This document shows positions 17,695-26,200 of a stretch of 64,000 nt of DNA, piece by piece. The position numbers and the translations under genes were made by a program. The DNA comes from Burkholderiaceae bacterium (GTDB taxonomy: Bacteria; Pseudomonadota; Gammaproteobacteria; Burkholderiales; Burkholderiaceae_F), in NCBI GenBank assembly GCA_017461315.1, contig JAFTYR010000075.1, forward strand, positions 62,001 to 126,000, written 5' to 3'. Position 1 is the first letter of the stretch, and every line of letters starts with the position of its first letter. The notes beneath the pieces were generated by a model, which saw only the letters and a program-made list of their open reading frames with translations, was not told the DNA's origin and ran no database searches.

Positions 17695-18591
17695 ATGACC
17701 AATAGTAATGAGTTTAGAAGTGGTTTTGTTGCGGTAGTGGGTAGGCCTAATGTTGGTAAGAGTACACTGATTAATGCTTTGGTTGGAGAAAAGGTTTCGA
17801 TTACAAGCAGAAAGCCACAGACGACACGTGATCGTGTGATCGGAGTCCTGACCACAGAAAGTGAACAGTATGTTTTTGTTGATACTCCAGGATTTCAAAC
17901 GAAACATACTTCTGGTCTTATTAAGCATATGAACCAATCGGTTCGGGCTAGTTTATCGGATGTTGATGCGATTGTTCTCGTTATTGAAGCAACGGGATGG
18001 AGGAAAGAGGATGAGGAAGTGTTGCGTCTTATTCCTCAAGATGCCACCAATGTAATTTTGGCTATCAATAAAACTGATGAAATTCATGAAAGAGAAAAAA
18101 TATTACCTTTGCTAGCTGATTCTCAGAAACGGTTCCCATTTGCTGATTTTGTTCCAATTAGTGCTGAAAAAGGACGTCAGTTAAAGGTACTTTTGAACTG
18201 TATTGCAAAACACCTTCCTGAAGGTGAAAAGTTCTATGACGAAGATATTTATACCGATAAGACGCCTCGATTCATCGCTGCGGAAACCATCCGTGAAAAA
18301 GCCTTCCGATTACTTGGAGACGAATTACCCTACGGTTGCGCAGTGATGATTGATAAATGGGAAGAAGATGAGAAATTAGCAAAGATTTATGCAACGCTCA
18401 TTGTCAGTCGAGAAAGTCATAAGGGTATCGTGATCGGTGAAAAGGGTGCAAAACTTCGAGAAATCTCTCGTCTAGCCCGTACGGAAATCGCTCAAATTTT
18501 GGATAAAAAGGTTTATTTAGAGGTTTGGGTTCGCGTACGAAAGGGTTGGGGCGATGATGCAAAAATACTTAAAACACTAGGATATGACTGA
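17695..18591 (+). CDS. era: GTPase Era
   Basis: Essential GTPase that binds the 3' end of 16S rRNA during 30S assembly. The 298-residue protein has G1 GRPNVGKST, G3 DTPG, NKTD, and a C-terminal KH domain with GIVIGEKGAKLREIS. The ATG at 17695 is preferred over the TTG at 17689. Its last codons overlap the recO start by eight bases, indicating coupled translation in the rnc-era-recO operon. Confidence 0.96.
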   Translation: MTNSNEFRSGFVAVVGRPNVGKSTLINALVGEKVSITSRKPQTTRDRVIGVLTTESEQYVFVDTPGFQTKHTSGLIKHMNQSVRASLSDVDAIVLVIEATGWRKEDEEVLRLIPQDATNVILAINKTDEIHEREKILPLLADSQKRFPFADFVPISAEKGRQLKVLLNCIAKHLPEGEKFYDEDIYTDKTPRFIAAETIREKAFRLLGDELPYGCAVMIDKWEEDEKLAKIYATLIVSRESHKGIVIGEKGAKLREISRLARTEIAQILDKKVYLEVWVRVRKGWGDDAKILKTLGYD

Positions 18592-19291
18592 AAAGGTTCG
18601 TGAGAATTTTCGGATAGAAAATCAACCGGCTTTCGTATTGCAGACCTATCCTTGGAGAGAAACGAGCCTTATTGTTGAGATTTTTACTCGCGATTACGGA
18701 AGAGTTCCACTGGTTGCTAAAGGAGCTAAAAGACCTGCCTCTAAATTTCGAGGTCTTTTGAATGCTTTTTCTCCGTTATTGGTGAACTTTTCGGGTAAAA
18801 ACGAAGTAAAGACATTAACGGATGTGAATTGGTTTGGTGTTTTACTCATTCACGAAAAGGCTCTGATGCCAGCCTTTTATTTAAACGAACTAATTGTACG
18901 TTTTACAGAAAGATTGGAACCCTACCCAGCTTTGTTTTCTTCATATTCACGTACTCTAAAAGATCTATCTCAAGATGAGACGAAACGAGTTGTTTTACGT
19001 TATTTCGAGATGGATCTTTTACAAGCGATAGGGTATGGTTTACCAGAATCGGACTTTTCAAATGAATGGTACAGTTATTCTCAGGGCGAATTCTGTGAAA
19101 TTACATCTCCTCAGGAAGGACTAGGTGTTCCTGTGAGGGGAAAAACGTTACGTCAGTTAGCGATGCGTTCTTTATCCGTTGGGCAAGAAGAAAAAGAAGC
19201 TCGATCATTAACGCGAGAGATGATTCGCTATCACATGGAGGATAAATCGCTTAATACTCGCCGTATTATGGAAGAGCTAGCGCGACTGTGA
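18584..19291 (+). CDS. recO: DNA repair protein RecO
   Basis: Mediates RecA loading on SSB-coated DNA in the RecFOR pathway. The 235-residue product has the N-terminal OB-fold pattern FVLQTYPWRETSLIVEIFTRDYGRVPLVAKGAKRP and the helical C-terminal part. No zinc-binding cysteine cluster is visible, as in many proteobacterial RecO proteins. It overlaps era by eight bases. In related genomes pdxJ follows; here a DUF805 gene does. Confidence 0.93.
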   Translation: MTEKVRENFRIENQPAFVLQTYPWRETSLIVEIFTRDYGRVPLVAKGAKRPASKFRGLLNAFSPLLVNFSGKNEVKTLTDVNWFGVLLIHEKALMPAFYLNELIVRFTERLEPYPALFSSYSRTLKDLSQDETKRVVLRYFEMDLLQAIGYGLPESDFSNEWYSYSQGEFCEITSPQEGLGVPVRGKTLRQLAMRSLSVGQEEKEARSLTREMIRYHMEDKSLNTRRIMEELARL

Positions 19292-19311
19292 TCTTTTAAA
19301 GGAAAGAAAAA

Positions 19312-19758
19312 TTGAAAATAGAAAGAATTTTTCATTTTAAAGAATGGCTTATTAATTCTTGTGTGTTTACACAGAGTCTAGCAATGTCTTTAGGGAAAAA
19401 TTATGCGAATTTTTTGGGACGTGCATCGCGTCAAGAAATGTTCTATTTTCTAATATTCTTATTTCTTTATTATTTAACTTTCTATTATGTTTTAACGACG
19501 TGCGTTGAAAGTATTCTTATCTTTTTTGTATTGCTTTTGCTTGGCTGGCTTTGGGTTTCTGTTCCATTTCTATCGATCTGTATACGCCGACTAAGAGATT
19601 CCTCTCAAAATTATCTATGGGCTGTATTGCTACAGTTCGGTGTGTTTTATTTATTGATTGTGCACTTACTTTATTTGGATTTAGGTCTTGTACCCTATCT
19701 TGTTGTCTTTGGGGTAAGTTTGTTATCACTAGGCTTTCTATTTTGCCGGTCTAAATAA
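19312..19758 (+). CDS. DUF805 family membrane protein
   Basis: A 148-residue membrane protein of the DUF805 group (YhaH-like), whose function is unknown. Recognisable features are NFLGRASRQEMFYF before the first membrane segment and PFLSICIRRLRDSSQN after the second; four hydrophobic segments cover most of the rest. The start is a TTG with AAAGGA about seven bases upstream. It sits exactly between recO and acpS, where pdxJ usually lies, with short gaps on both sides, so it is probably transcribed in the operon. No link to its neighbours' functions can be read from the sequence. Confidence 0.8.
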   Translation: MKIERIFHFKEWLINSCVFTQSLAMSLGKNYANFLGRASRQEMFYFLIFLFLYYLTFYYVLTTCVESILIFFVLLLLGWLWVSVPFLSICIRRLRDSSQNYLWAVLLQFGVFYLLIVHLLYLDLGLVPYLVVFGVSLLSLGFLFCRSK

Positions 19759-19769
19759 GAAGGTGTTAG

Positions 19770-20165
19770 ATGGTTGCTGGATTAGGTTGCGATATTGTCG
19801 AAATTGATCGAATTCAAAAAGCGTATTCTGATCGCGGGAAAAGATTTGCAGAAGTTGTACTTTCCGAAGAAGAACTGAAGGTTTTTGAAGAGCGTTATAC
19901 ACTAAGTCCGGAACGGGGAATTCGTTATATTGCCGGTCGTTGGGCCGCTAAGGAGGCTTTTTCTAAAGCAATGGGAACCGGAGTTCGAGGAGTCGTTCGG
20001 CTCCGAGATATTAGTGTTCTCAATAATGAACTTGGTGCACCTTATTTGAAATTTTCTGGTGCGTTAGAGGCTGAAATAAAAGAGAAAAGATTAAGATTTT
20101 TTCTATCGATTAGCGACTCTACTACGGTGAGTATGGCGTTTGTTGTTAGCGAAAGGATTGATTAA
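19770..20165 (+). CDS. acpS: Holo-ACP synthase
   Basis: Transfers phosphopantetheine from CoA to Ser37 of AcpP. The 131-residue product shows GLGCDIVEIDRIQ at the N-terminus with the Mg-binding Asp, RYIAGRWAAKEAFSKAMGTG with the Glu, and a conserved C-terminal ISDSTTVSMAFVV strand. It has a normal length and an AAGGTG site before the ATG, and precedes nagZ by two bases. Confidence 0.95.
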   Translation: MVAGLGCDIVEIDRIQKAYSDRGKRFAEVVLSEEELKVFEERYTLSPERGIRYIAGRWAAKEAFSKAMGTGVRGVVRLRDISVLNNELGAPYLKFSGALEAEIKEKRLRFFLSISDSTTVSMAFVVSERID

Positions 20166-20167
20166 TC

Positions 20168-21238
20168 ATGGATAAAGTAGAACGACCTTTAGGTCCCCTT
20201 GTAGTTGATATTAGTGGTACTACCTTAACGGATGAAGAGGCGAGTCTTTTACAGCATCCTCTTGTCGGTATGGTGATCCTTTTTACAAGAAACTATAAAA
20301 ATCCTGAACAATTAAGAAGTCTTACTCATGAAATTCATTCATTGAGAAATCCACCACTTTTGATTGGGGTGGATCATGAAGGTGGACGTATTCAGCGTTT
20401 CCGAGAAGGTTTTACAAAAATTCCATCAATGAAGTCTCTTGGAAAGTTGTATGACAAGGATCCCGTGCGTGCAACTTCGTTGACATCAGCTTGTGGCCTT
20501 GTGATGGCCAGTGAACTTCGAGCTTGTGGCGTTGATTTAACGTTTGCTCCCTGTTTAGACCTAGATTATGGTCAAAGTAACATTATTGGTAATCGAGCTT
20601 TTCATCGTAATCCACGAGTTGTTGCAATATTGGCTCAATCTCTAATTGCAGGAATGTCGCAAGCAGGTATGGCTAATTGTGGCAAGCATTTCCCGGGACA
20701 TGGATATACAAGTGCGGATTCCCATTTAGAGCTTCCGGAAGATAAACGAGATTTATCTTTGATTCGTAGTAATGACGAAATACCGTATTCGGCTCTTGGA
20801 TCTTTGTTGACTTCCGTTATGCCGGCTCACGTTACGTATTCTAAGGTTGATGTGTCTCCAGCAGGCTTTTCGAGTAAGTGGTTACAAGACGAATTAAGAA
20901 ATCGTTTAGGGTATGACGGTTTGATTTTTAGTGATGACTTATCGATGAAGGGCGCAGCGGTCGTTGGCGAGTTAACCGCTCGAGTCAACGCCGCATTGAA
21001 CGCCGGTTGTGACATGGTCCTCCTCTGTAACGACCCAGAAGGTGTGAAAACGGTTCTTAAAAATCAAAGATGGATCCGTACCAAGACTTTTGATCAGAGA
21101 ATTAACCGTTTACAACCTCGTGGCAAGTTTTTAAGTTTAGATGCGCTTGTTTTAACCGAAAACTATCGTCACTGTGTTGAATTGATTAATATATTCAATC
21201 AAGAAGTTTTCGATCAAGAAACGAACGGTGGTATCTAA
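20168..21238 (+). CDS. nagZ: Beta-N-acetylhexosaminidase (NagZ)
   Basis: Cytoplasmic glycoside hydrolase family 3 enzyme that removes GlcNAc from anhydromuropeptides during cell wall recycling. The 356-residue protein has the GVDHEGGRIQRF motif, the KHFPGHGYTSADSH loop with the catalytic His, and LIFSDDLSMKGA carrying the Asp nucleophile. It is the last gene of the long plus-strand operon; only three bases separate it from the convergent bisC stop, and no terminator is visible. Confidence 0.95.
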   Translation: MDKVERPLGPLVVDISGTTLTDEEASLLQHPLVGMVILFTRNYKNPEQLRSLTHEIHSLRNPPLLIGVDHEGGRIQRFREGFTKIPSMKSLGKLYDKDPVRATSLTSACGLVMASELRACGVDLTFAPCLDLDYGQSNIIGNRAFHRNPRVVAILAQSLIAGMSQAGMANCGKHFPGHGYTSADSHLELPEDKRDLSLIRSNDEIPYSALGSLLTSVMPAHVTYSKVDVSPAGFSSKWLQDELRNRLGYDGLIFSDDLSMKGAAVVGELTARVNAALNAGCDMVLLCNDPEGVKTVLKNQRWIRTKTFDQRINRLQPRGKFLSLDALVLTENYRHCVELINIFNQEVFDQETNGGI

Positions 21239-21241
21239 AGT

Positions 21242-23572
21242 CTAAACAATAAACCGTGCATCAGGATCCTGGTTTTTAGTGATACGTGGTTCTAAATGAA
21301 TGGTCGAATTCATGTGTTGTCCGGCATATTTTTCCACATAGACAAAACCACCTGATGCTATGTTGCCACAGGAAAGTCTCGAAGTAGGAACATCTTCGGT
21401 TAAAACATTAGCACAGCCGTGATTGTCTAATACTCCCGTTTCTGTCATTTTAGGTTCAAACCAAGCTCCGTGGCGTACTAGAATTGCCCCTTCCATGATA
21501 TGGTCCGTTATGTCTGCTTGTGCTAAGAGTTTTCCGAACTGATTCCAAAGTATTACGGTATCGTTTTGAGAAATTCCCCTTTTTCTAGCCTCATTTGGAT
21601 GTATCCAGCAGGGTTCTCTATGAGTATTTTGTCCTACGGGATCTAATTGACTGTGCAATCTAAATCGGCTTTTAGTACTTAAAAAAGCCAATGCTTCTTG
21701 AGGTTTACATTCAGGATAATACTTCGGCAAACCTGAGCAATCAGGATAGTGATAAGAATCAATTTTTGGTGAAAAAATCTGTAGTTTCCCACTTTCAGTT
21801 TCCAATGAATGTACTTTTGGATCTAGTCTAAATTCTTTAAAAGAAACGAATTTTTTTTCGTATTCGGATGATGGATAAAGTAGGAGTCCTTGATGCCAAA
21901 AATCATCAAAGGTTGGGAAAGAAATCCCCATCGATTGGCCTTTTTGAGCAGTTTCGTTATAAATACGTTGAATCCAACCGAGTTCATCTAGATTTTCTGT
22001 AAAAGCTTCTTTAATGTTAAGCCTTTCTGCTAAAGAGGCAAAAATTTCGTAATCGGACTTGGATTCCCACTGAGGTGCGATGAGTTGCTTCATCGCGACG
22101 AGTCCGTCATTAGTATAGGTTCCAATACCCGAAATATCAGATCGTTCAAAGGTTGTACAAGACGGTAAAACAATATCCGCATGGCGCGCCGTTGGTGACC
22201 ATACGGAGTCAGCAACGATAATCGTTTGAGGTTTAGACCAGGCCTGTTGTAGTTTGTTAGTTTGTGGTTGATGATTAAATGGATTTCCACCTGCCCAAAA
22301 AACTAACTTAATGTCCGGATAGGTCACTTTAGTGCCGTTGTAGTCAATTGTTTTACCTGGATTTAGGAAGCAATCTGCAAAGCAAGAGACTGGAATAAAA
22401 TGGGATCCCTTCCAGTGTGGGTTAAAAGTTCTTACGGGATCAACTTTTTCTGCAATTCCTTGAGGACGTGGTCCATAGTTCGCAGGACAACCACCTTGTG
22501 AATAATGGTAGTTTGTTCCGATTCCTCCACCAGGAAGACCGATTTGACCAAGGGCAACAGCTAAAGCATAACCCATCCAAGGAAATTGTTCTCCGTAGGG
22601 ACGTCGTTGCATACCCCATCCCATCATGATTTTGGTTCGGTGTGTTCTTAAATCATGAGTAAGGGAGCGAATTTGTGAAGCCTTAATGCCTGTGATTTGT
22701 TGAGCCCATTCGGGAGATTTAGCGATGTTGTCACTTTGTCCTGTGACATATGCTTCAAAAATATTCCATCCTTCTACGCATTCATGAATAAAGTTACGGT
22801 CAATTCCTGTTGCTATTAATTCATAAATAATCGCTAACATTAATGCGCAATCGGTTCCAGGAAGTGGTGCAATCCACTGACTACTTAAATAATCCGCGGT
22901 TTCAGTCTTTAAGGGATTAATTGAAATTGTTTGAATTTGAGATTTCTTAAGTTTTTCGAGATAAGGGTAGGAATTGTGTATCGTTGTAGACCAATCGACA
23001 TCATTAGTAATTAAAGGATCACAACCCCAAAAAACAATTCGTTCTGAGTATTCTAAAACTATATCCCAAGAATCTGATTTAGGATCCGAGACTCCTGTAA
23101 CGTAAGGCAAAATCGTAGCAATTGAAGCGGTGGAATAACTATTGACGGTTTGTACCATTCCTCCACAAAGATTTAGTAAACGTCTCAGTAAGGTGATAGA
23201 AGAATTTACTAATCCGGTTGACTTCCAACCATAGGATCGTCCATAAACTGCAGAAGGACCGTATTCGGTATAAACACGGTCGAGTTCTTTGGTAACTAAA
23301 GCGAAAGCTTCATCCCACGAGACTTCAATGAAATTTTCATTTCCCCGTTTTTTCGTAGCATAAACACCGTCCTTTAAATAACTTTCTCTTACGGCGGGTC
23401 GTTTAATTCGAGCTTCGCAATAGGGGAGTTGAACGAGTCGCGAAAGCACGGGGCTCGGTCTTGGATCGATTTCATGTGGACATAGTTTAATAAGTTTTTG
23501 ATGTTTAAATTCTGGTCGAACAATGCCCCAATGCGTCGCCGTAATATCTCCAGGGATAAGAGTACAAGACAT
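21242..23572 (-). CDS. bisC: Biotin/methionine sulfoxide reductase, molybdopterin enzyme of the DMSO reductase family
   Basis: A 776-residue molybdopterin guanine dinucleotide enzyme. The order of motifs follows E. coli BisC closely: TATHWG near the start, SWDEA, SYGWKSTG, the Mo-ligand Ser147 in SYSTAS, MMGWGMQRRPYGEQ, LGQIGLPGGGIG, and late HSQLDPVGQNTHREP. BisC reduces S-oxides such as biotin or free methionine sulfoxide. There is no N-terminal iron-sulfur cysteine cluster and no twin-arginine signal, so a cytoplasmic enzyme is predicted, unlike TorA or TorZ. No electron-transfer subunit or Mo cofactor gene is nearby. The gene is alone on its strand. Confidence 0.85.
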   Translation of the reverse strand: MSCTLIPGDITATHWGIVRPEFKHQKLIKLCPHEIDPRPSPVLSRLVQLPYCEARIKRPAVRESYLKDGVYATKKRGNENFIEVSWDEAFALVTKELDRVYTEYGPSAVYGRSYGWKSTGLVNSSITLLRRLLNLCGGMVQTVNSYSTASIATILPYVTGVSDPKSDSWDIVLEYSERIVFWGCDPLITNDVDWSTTIHNSYPYLEKLKKSQIQTISINPLKTETADYLSSQWIAPLPGTDCALMLAIIYELIATGIDRNFIHECVEGWNIFEAYVTGQSDNIAKSPEWAQQITGIKASQIRSLTHDLRTHRTKIMMGWGMQRRPYGEQFPWMGYALAVALGQIGLPGGGIGTNYHYSQGGCPANYGPRPQGIAEKVDPVRTFNPHWKGSHFIPVSCFADCFLNPGKTIDYNGTKVTYPDIKLVFWAGGNPFNHQPQTNKLQQAWSKPQTIIVADSVWSPTARHADIVLPSCTTFERSDISGIGTYTNDGLVAMKQLIAPQWESKSDYEIFASLAERLNIKEAFTENLDELGWIQRIYNETAQKGQSMGISFPTFDDFWHQGLLLYPSSEYEKKFVSFKEFRLDPKVHSLETESGKLQIFSPKIDSYHYPDCSGLPKYYPECKPQEALAFLSTKSRFRLHSQLDPVGQNTHREPCWIHPNEARKRGISQNDTVILWNQFGKLLAQADITDHIMEGAILVRHGAWFEPKMTETGVLDNHGCANVLTEDVPTSRLSCGNIASGGFVYVEKYAGQHMNSTIHLEPRITKNQDPDARFIV

Positions 23573-23709
23573 GATCCAATTCTTTAGAAGTTTAATTCAT
23601 ATTAAATAACTATGTATTTTATAAAATGAATTTTATTTTTAGGATGAAATTTTTAGTGTATTTATGAAGTTTTTTAGATGGGTGACTTCATGAGGTATAA
23701 AGGAAAGCT

Positions 23710-23737
23710 TAATGGAAGGAAAGGTTTCCTTCCATTA
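23710..23737 (-). terminator. Terminator of the polar amino acid ABC operon
   Basis: A perfect 13-base inverted repeat with a two-base centre begins six bases after the stop of the ATPase gene. On the minus strand it is followed by an interrupted T-rich tract. Confidence 0.75.
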
Positions 23738-23742
23738 GAGGG

Positions 23743-24480
23743 TTAAAGTACTTTGGCTAAGAAGTCTTGGGTTCGTTTGTGTTTGGGAGAAGAGAAGAAA
23801 CTTTCAGGGTCATTTTCTTCAACGATAAGACCACCGTCGACAAAAAGAACACGATCTCCCACCTCCTTAGCGAATCCCATTTCGTGAGTGACAACGACCA
23901 TCGTCATTCCTTCGCGGGCAAGCGATTTCATTACATCTAAAACCTCTTTAACCATTTCTGGGTCAAGAGCGCTGGTCGGTTCATCAAAAAGCAGGATCTG
24001 TGGATTCATAGCCAAAGAGCGAGCAATAGCGACGCGTTGCTGTTGTCCGCCAGATAATTCATCAGGCATTGCAGAAGCTTTATGGTCTAGTCCCACTCGT
24101 TTTAGAAGTTGTAGAGCTTCTCTTTGGGCGTCTTCTGGTTTTTTACCTCGTACCTGAACAGGAGCGAGCATCACGTTTTCCAAAACACTCATATTCGGAA
24201 AGAGATTGAAACGCTGGAACACCATTCCAACTTCTCGGCGAATTGTGTTTAGATTCGTGCCTTCTTTAAGAGGGATACCGTCAATAATAATTTCGCCACT
24301 ACTTGGAGTTTCTAAGTAGTTAAGGCAACGCAGAACGGTACTTTTACCGCTACCCGAAGGTCCGATGATAACAACAACTTCTTTTTCTTTAATTTCGAAA
24401 TTAATGTCTTTTAAAACAACGGTATCCCCGAAGCTTTTAGTGAGGTGTTTGACCTCAATCATTACTTTGCGATCTGTCAT
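23743..24480 (-). CDS. Polar amino acid ABC transporter, ATP-binding protein
   Basis: ATPase of the GlnQ/HisP class energising uptake of polar amino acids. Of 245 residues, it has Walker [10 protein letters not shown] at 40-48, the Q-loop in [19 protein letters not shown], the signature [16 protein letters not shown], Walker [13 protein letters not shown] and the switch His in VVTHEMGF. An AAGG site precedes the ATG. It is the third gene of the order binding protein, permease, ATPase. GlnQ-like is a family statement; the actual substrate is set by the binding protein. Confidence 0.93.
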   Translation of the reverse strand: MTDRKVMIEVKHLTKSFGDTVVLKDINFEIKEKEVVVIIGPSGSGKSTVLRCLNYLETPSSGEIIIDGIPLKEGTNLNTIRREVGMVFQRFNLFPNMSVLENVMLAPVQVRGKKPEDAQREALQLLKRVGLDHKASAMPDELSGGQQQRVAIARSLAMNPQILLFDEPTSALDPEMVKEVLDVMKSLAREGMTMVVVTHEMGFAKEVGDRVLFVDGGLIVEENDPESFFSSPKHKRTQDFLAKVL

Positions 24481-24494
24481 TGTTAACCTTTTTA

Positions 24495-25169
24495 TTAAAT
24501 GCTTCGAACTTTTCGACCACGGTTAAAACGTTTTTCTGCGTAAGCTACTAAGCGAGAAATCGCTAAAGTCATCACTAAATAGATCACTGCAACAGCAATC
24601 CAGATTTCAAACGCTGCGTACGTTCTCGAGATGATCAATTGTCCGGTACGAGTCAGTTCTCCAAATCCAATTACGGACACGAGAGAGGAGTCTTTAAGCA
24701 TCGTGATAAATTCGTTACCTAAAGGAGGAAGAATACGTTTAAATGCTTGTGGGAGGATGACAAAACGCATAGTTTTGAACCAGCTTAAACCTAGAGCCCG
24801 AGCCGCTTCCGTCTGTCCTACATCAATGCTTTGAATACCACCACGGATAATTTCTGCAATGTAGGCACCACTGTTAATCGAACAGGCTGCCACCGCCGCC
24901 ACGAACGGGTCAATTCGAACTCCAAGAATCGGTGGAAATGCGAAATACACCAAAAAGATTTGGACTAGGAGTGGAGTTCCGCGGATGAAATCAATATAGA
25001 TAGCCGCTAACGATCTAAAAAAGCGGTTTGATGAGAGACGAGCAATGCCGAAAACCATACCAATCAGTAGACCAAGACCAACTGAAAGAGCGGTGATTTC
25101 CACCGTAATCACAGCCCCCTTCAACAAAAGAGGTAAGCTCTCAGCAATAAGTTCTGTATTTAATGTCAT
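24495..25169 (-). CDS. Polar amino acid ABC transporter, permease
   Basis: Inner-membrane permease of the HisMQ/GlnP type, 224 residues. It has about five membrane segments and the ATPase-contacting EAA loop [33 protein letters not shown] single permease gene suggests it acts as a homodimer, as for GlnP. It lies between the binding protein and ATPase genes, with a stable hairpin in the gap upstream. Confidence 0.93.
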   Translation of the reverse strand: MTLNTELIAESLPLLLKGAVITVEITALSVGLGLLIGMVFGIARLSSNRFFRSLAAIYIDFIRGTPLLVQIFLVYFAFPPILGVRIDPFVAAVAACSINSGAYIAEIIRGGIQSIDVGQTEAARALGLSWFKTMRFVILPQAFKRILPPLGNEFITMLKDSSLVSVIGFGELTRTGQLIISRTYAAFEIWIAVAVIYLVMTLAISRLVAYAEKRFNRGRKVRSI

Positions 25170-25180
25170 ATGCTATAAGT

Positions 25181-25212
25181 GAATGCATAAAACGAGACCG
25201 TTTTATGCATTC
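25181..25212 (-). promoter_or_regulatory. Intercistronic hairpin between binding protein and permease genes
   Basis: A perfect 14-base stem (25181-25194 with 25199-25212) with an AGAC loop lies between the first and second genes of the operon. There is no T-tract behind it on the minus strand. Such hairpins commonly protect the upstream message from 3' decay and keep the binding protein in excess over the membrane parts; that role is inferred here. Confidence 0.65.
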
Positions 25213-25228
25213 TTAAATCAGTTAAGAA

Positions 25229-26005
25229 TTAGGATCCGAACCATTTTTTATAAATTTTGTCGTACTCTCCGTTTTGTTTCAGAGCGTTGAGTGCGTCATT
25301 AAATTCTTTGGTCAGTTTGTCGTTTCCTTTTTTCAGAGCAATGCCGTAATCCTCAGCGTTCATTCGCTCACCAACGATCTTGCCACTACCACCTTGTACT
25401 AAATAGTAAGCAATGACTGGATGGTCACTAATCGCCGCGTCCACCCCCTTATTATTCAATTCCATGAACGGTTCATTGGAATTGTTAAAGGAGACGACGG
25501 TTGCGTCTTTTACAGTTGATGCTTTTTCAGCGCCTGTGGTACCGATTTGCACAGCAATCTTTTTACCTTCAAGGTCTTTAAGTGATTTGATATCGTTATT
25601 ATCCGAATGAACTAGGATAGATAGACCTGAAGTGTAATAGGGGTTAGAGAAATTAATGGCCTTCTTTCTAACTTCAGTGATAGACATGCCGGAGATCGCC
25701 GCATCAATATTTCCCGATGAAATTGCTGGAATCAAAGCATCGAATCCAAGATTAGAAACTTCAATTTTGTATCCCATCTGTTTTCCAAGGGCATGAATTA
25801 AATCTAAGTCAAAGCCAACCAATTCATGATTGGTACCTTGAAATTCAAAAGGAGCAAATGTTGGATTCGTTCCAATTCTGAGAATTTTCTGTGTGGGCTG
25901 TTCTACTGTTTTTGTGGCAGTAGTTTTTGAATCGTCACAACCGGTTAGAAGGGTTGAACTTAATAGAGCAACAACTGGTAAAACCAGCAGGGTTCGTTTA
26001 AACAT
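25229..26005 (-). CDS. Polar amino acid ABC transporter, substrate-binding lipoprotein
   Basis: A family 3 extracellular solute-binding protein of 258 residues. The N-terminus has a hydrophobic signal and the lipobox LLTGC with Cys23, so it should be anchored as a lipoprotein. Family features include LRIGTNPTFAPFEF, LVGFDLDLIHALGKQMG and the DAAISDHPV region. A GGAG site lies seven bases before the ATG at 26005; the TTG two codons upstream is less likely. The ligand (glutamine, arginine, histidine or another polar amino acid) cannot be fixed from the sequence. Confidence 0.92.
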   Translation of the reverse strand: MFKRTLLVLPVVALLSSTLLTGCDDSKTTATKTVEQPTQKILRIGTNPTFAPFEFQGTNHELVGFDLDLIHALGKQMGYKIEVSNLGFDALIPAISSGNIDAAISGMSITEVRKKAINFSNPYYTSGLSILVHSDNNDIKSLKDLEGKKIAVQIGTTGAEKASTVKDATVVSFNNSNEPFMELNNKGVDAAISDHPVIAYYLVQGGSGKIVGERMNAEDYGIALKKGNDKLTKEFNDALNALKQNGEYDKIYKKWFGS

Positions 26006-26067
26006 CGGCAATCTCCGTAATGTATTAAGTCTCGGGAATTTCCCACCGAGATTGATTGAAAAATGAG

Positions 26068-26081
26068 CGCTAAGTTTAGCG
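26068..26081. promoter_or_regulatory. Palindrome CGCTAA-GT-TTAGCG, possible operator
   Basis: A perfect 6+6 inverted repeat with a two-base spacer sits between the divergent binding-protein and DMT exporter genes, 62 bases upstream of the former. A separate short hairpin (TCTCGG/CCGAGA) lies in the binding-protein leader near 26033-26054. Binding by a regulator is a guess from symmetry and position. Confidence 0.35.
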
Positions 26082-26200
26082 TACTAATGACCATTTCTAG
26101 TACCAGATTGATGGTATGCATGAAAAAACAATATTTTTATGAAATTTGTCAACAAAATAAAAAATCATTTCATATCAAAAGAAGCGATTTATTTCATATT

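Noticed and set aside
23600-23680. Inverted repeats upstream of bisC as an FNR or similar site
   Set aside because: The repeats are short and AT-rich and do not match the TTGAT-N4-ATCAA pattern; they may be chance in this base composition.
26063-26200. N-terminal extension of the DMT transporter
   Set aside because: The extension is polar, AT-rich and unlike the family, and would cover the likely divergent promoter region.
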